Shown here piece by piece: positions 63,149 to 64,000 of a stretch of DNA of 64,000 bases. Position 1 is the stretch's first letter; every line of letters starts with the position of its first letter. Both the position numbers and the translations under genes were made by a program. The stretch lies in assembly GCA_027946555.1 (NCBI GenBank), contig JAPEVC010000130.1:40659-104658 (forward strand), read 5' to 3'. The notes beneath the pieces are model-generated. The model saw only the letters and a program-made list of their open reading frames with translations, was not told the DNA's origin and searched no databases. The stretch is from Gnomoniopsis sp. IMI 355080 (lineage: Eukaryota; Ascomycota; Sordariomycetes; Diaporthales; Gnomoniaceae).

Positions 63149-64000
63149 GTCTTGAATAGATCGAAAGCCTTGTCCAGGCGCTCAGGTTAGAGAAAAGTGC
63201 AAAGGGCGAACGGCATGGGGGGAAACGAAAAAGCATGGTTTAATTTTTGCAGGCGTTGGAAGGGGCTTTTCTCTTTTAATCTACTTTTTTCTTTCGTCGA
63301 TGAATGCTTCGCTTCGGTTTTATGTGTACATAGGCGTGGCATTTCCCAAAATTTAAAAGCAAGCGAGCGAGATACCAAACAACTTGTGCGTACGAGTTTA
63401 GCCGTCCTGTTGCAGTGCGTCAGTCAGCCTTTGTTAGTGTGCGTGACCGCGAGATGAAGTGTTCTTTTTTTCTCTTTTTTTTTGGTGTTCTTCCCACTCC
63501 TTCGAGACCCTTTCTTGAGCCAGAGGCAAGTTGCCTAGGACTTGCGCAGGATTCTATCTATATTAACATCGTCGTCTTCCAGGTGAGCAGTCTTCCAATC
63601 TGCTAGGAAGTGCTGTAGAATGGAAGACTGGAAAGTTGACGTGTCTTCTATGCGGAGGTCTTCCGTAGGAGCAGACAAAAGTCAATACGTACACAGCTGT
63701 TCCAATATTGGATGTGACGACGAGTCCACAGCCTTTGCTGGAGCGGTCACTGGCAGCTCTCGGATGGCCAGGGAACTAACAGCCCCCATAGCGCTACAAA
63801 ATGACGATAGAAAATAGCATTTTCGATTCGACGCCCTACGGAGTGGCCGGTCATCAGTGACTGGAGCAGCAACAACTCTCCAACCTTGCGACGACACATT
63901 GCCTTGACGCCGCTCTCGAATGCGTCAGTACACGGCAGAGCATATGCCCAACTACAATTCACCCACCCCTACACCCTCACCCTCACCCTCACCCTCACCC
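63149..64000. other. Gene-free 3' flank of CPA2
   Basis: About 850 bases with no supported gene. T-rich runs near 63466-63481 probably lie in or near the CPA2 3' UTR. Short antisense frames around 63680-63960 show no domain-like content. The end runs into a hexamer array. Confidence 0.55.
63973..64000. repeat. ACCCTC hexamer array, telomere-like variant
   Basis: Four full ACCCTC units plus ACCC reach the window end, preceded by a degenerate ACCCACCCCTAC. The unit CCCTCA differs by one base from the usual fungal telomere repeat CCCTAA. The array continues beyond the window, so its full size is unknown. Confidence 0.8.

Noticed and set aside
1..64000. CRISPR arrays, integrons, phage or operon structures
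   Set aside because: The segment is eukaryotic, with spliceosomal introns throughout; no spaced direct repeats were seen.

Overview
This is a nuclear segment from a filamentous ascomycete (Pezizomycotina; Sordariomycetes-like is a guess). The evidence is short GT-AG introns (mostly 50-120 nt) with CTAAC/CTGAC branch sites, pyrimidine-rich leaders, compact gene spacing, and lineage-typical genes: an AnCF/NF-Y subunit HapC, an arginine-specific mitochondrial carbamoyl-phosphate synthase, a DUF1746 Dsc-type protein and a PWWP chromatin reader. I reconstructed 23 protein-coding genes by joining exons by hand. Every multi-exon model closes in frame from an ATG to a stop. I found no rRNA, convincing tRNA, transposon, CRISPR array or secondary-metabolite cluster.

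Layout. 1-3.5 kb: gene-free, with one strong hairpin. 3.5-14 kb: HapC (+), a zinc-free MDR oxidoreductase (+), a Mob2-like kinase activator (-), the Paf1-complex subunit Leo1 (+) and a patatin-like protein without recognisable catalytic residues (+). 14.4-21.2 kb is the most accessory-looking part: a divergent amidase/MFS transporter pair sharing a promoter with seven HGATAR sites, then a 1.8 kb gene-poor stretch. 21.1-30.2 kb: SHB17-type sugar bisphosphatase (-), a proline/glutamine-rich protein (+), a UBE2Z-type E2 with a second UBC-like domain (-), RFC2 (+) and a coiled-coil protein of unknown role (-). 30.7-45.8 kb, all +: intronless BRR2, a PWWP/IBD protein, ORC3 and a small fungal protein. 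46.5-63.1 kb: SEC66 (-), NPL4 (+), a mitochondrial PPR protein (-), RCL1 (+), a Dsc4-like protein (-), cytosolic FRS2 (+) and arginine-specific CPA2 (+). The last 850 bases are gene-free and run into a CCCTCA hexamer array that continues past the window.

The genes are mainly housekeeping: transcription and chromatin (HapC, Leo1, PWWP), replication (RFC2, ORC3), splicing (BRR2), ribosome biogenesis (RCL1), ER translocation and ERAD (SEC66, NPL4, Dsc4-like), translation and amino-acid supply (FRS2, CPA2). Eight gene pairs are head-to-head. Several promoters carry textbook-like sites that fit the downstream gene: an inverted pair of MCB (ACGCGT) sites before RFC2, one MCB before ORC3, a Gcn4/CPC1 site (TGACTCA) before FRS2, and GATA sites between the amidase and the transporter. 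No clearly new multi-gene system is visible. The best leads are the apparently inactive patatin-like protein, the 12-nt microexon beside the E2 active-site cysteine, and these promoter architectures.
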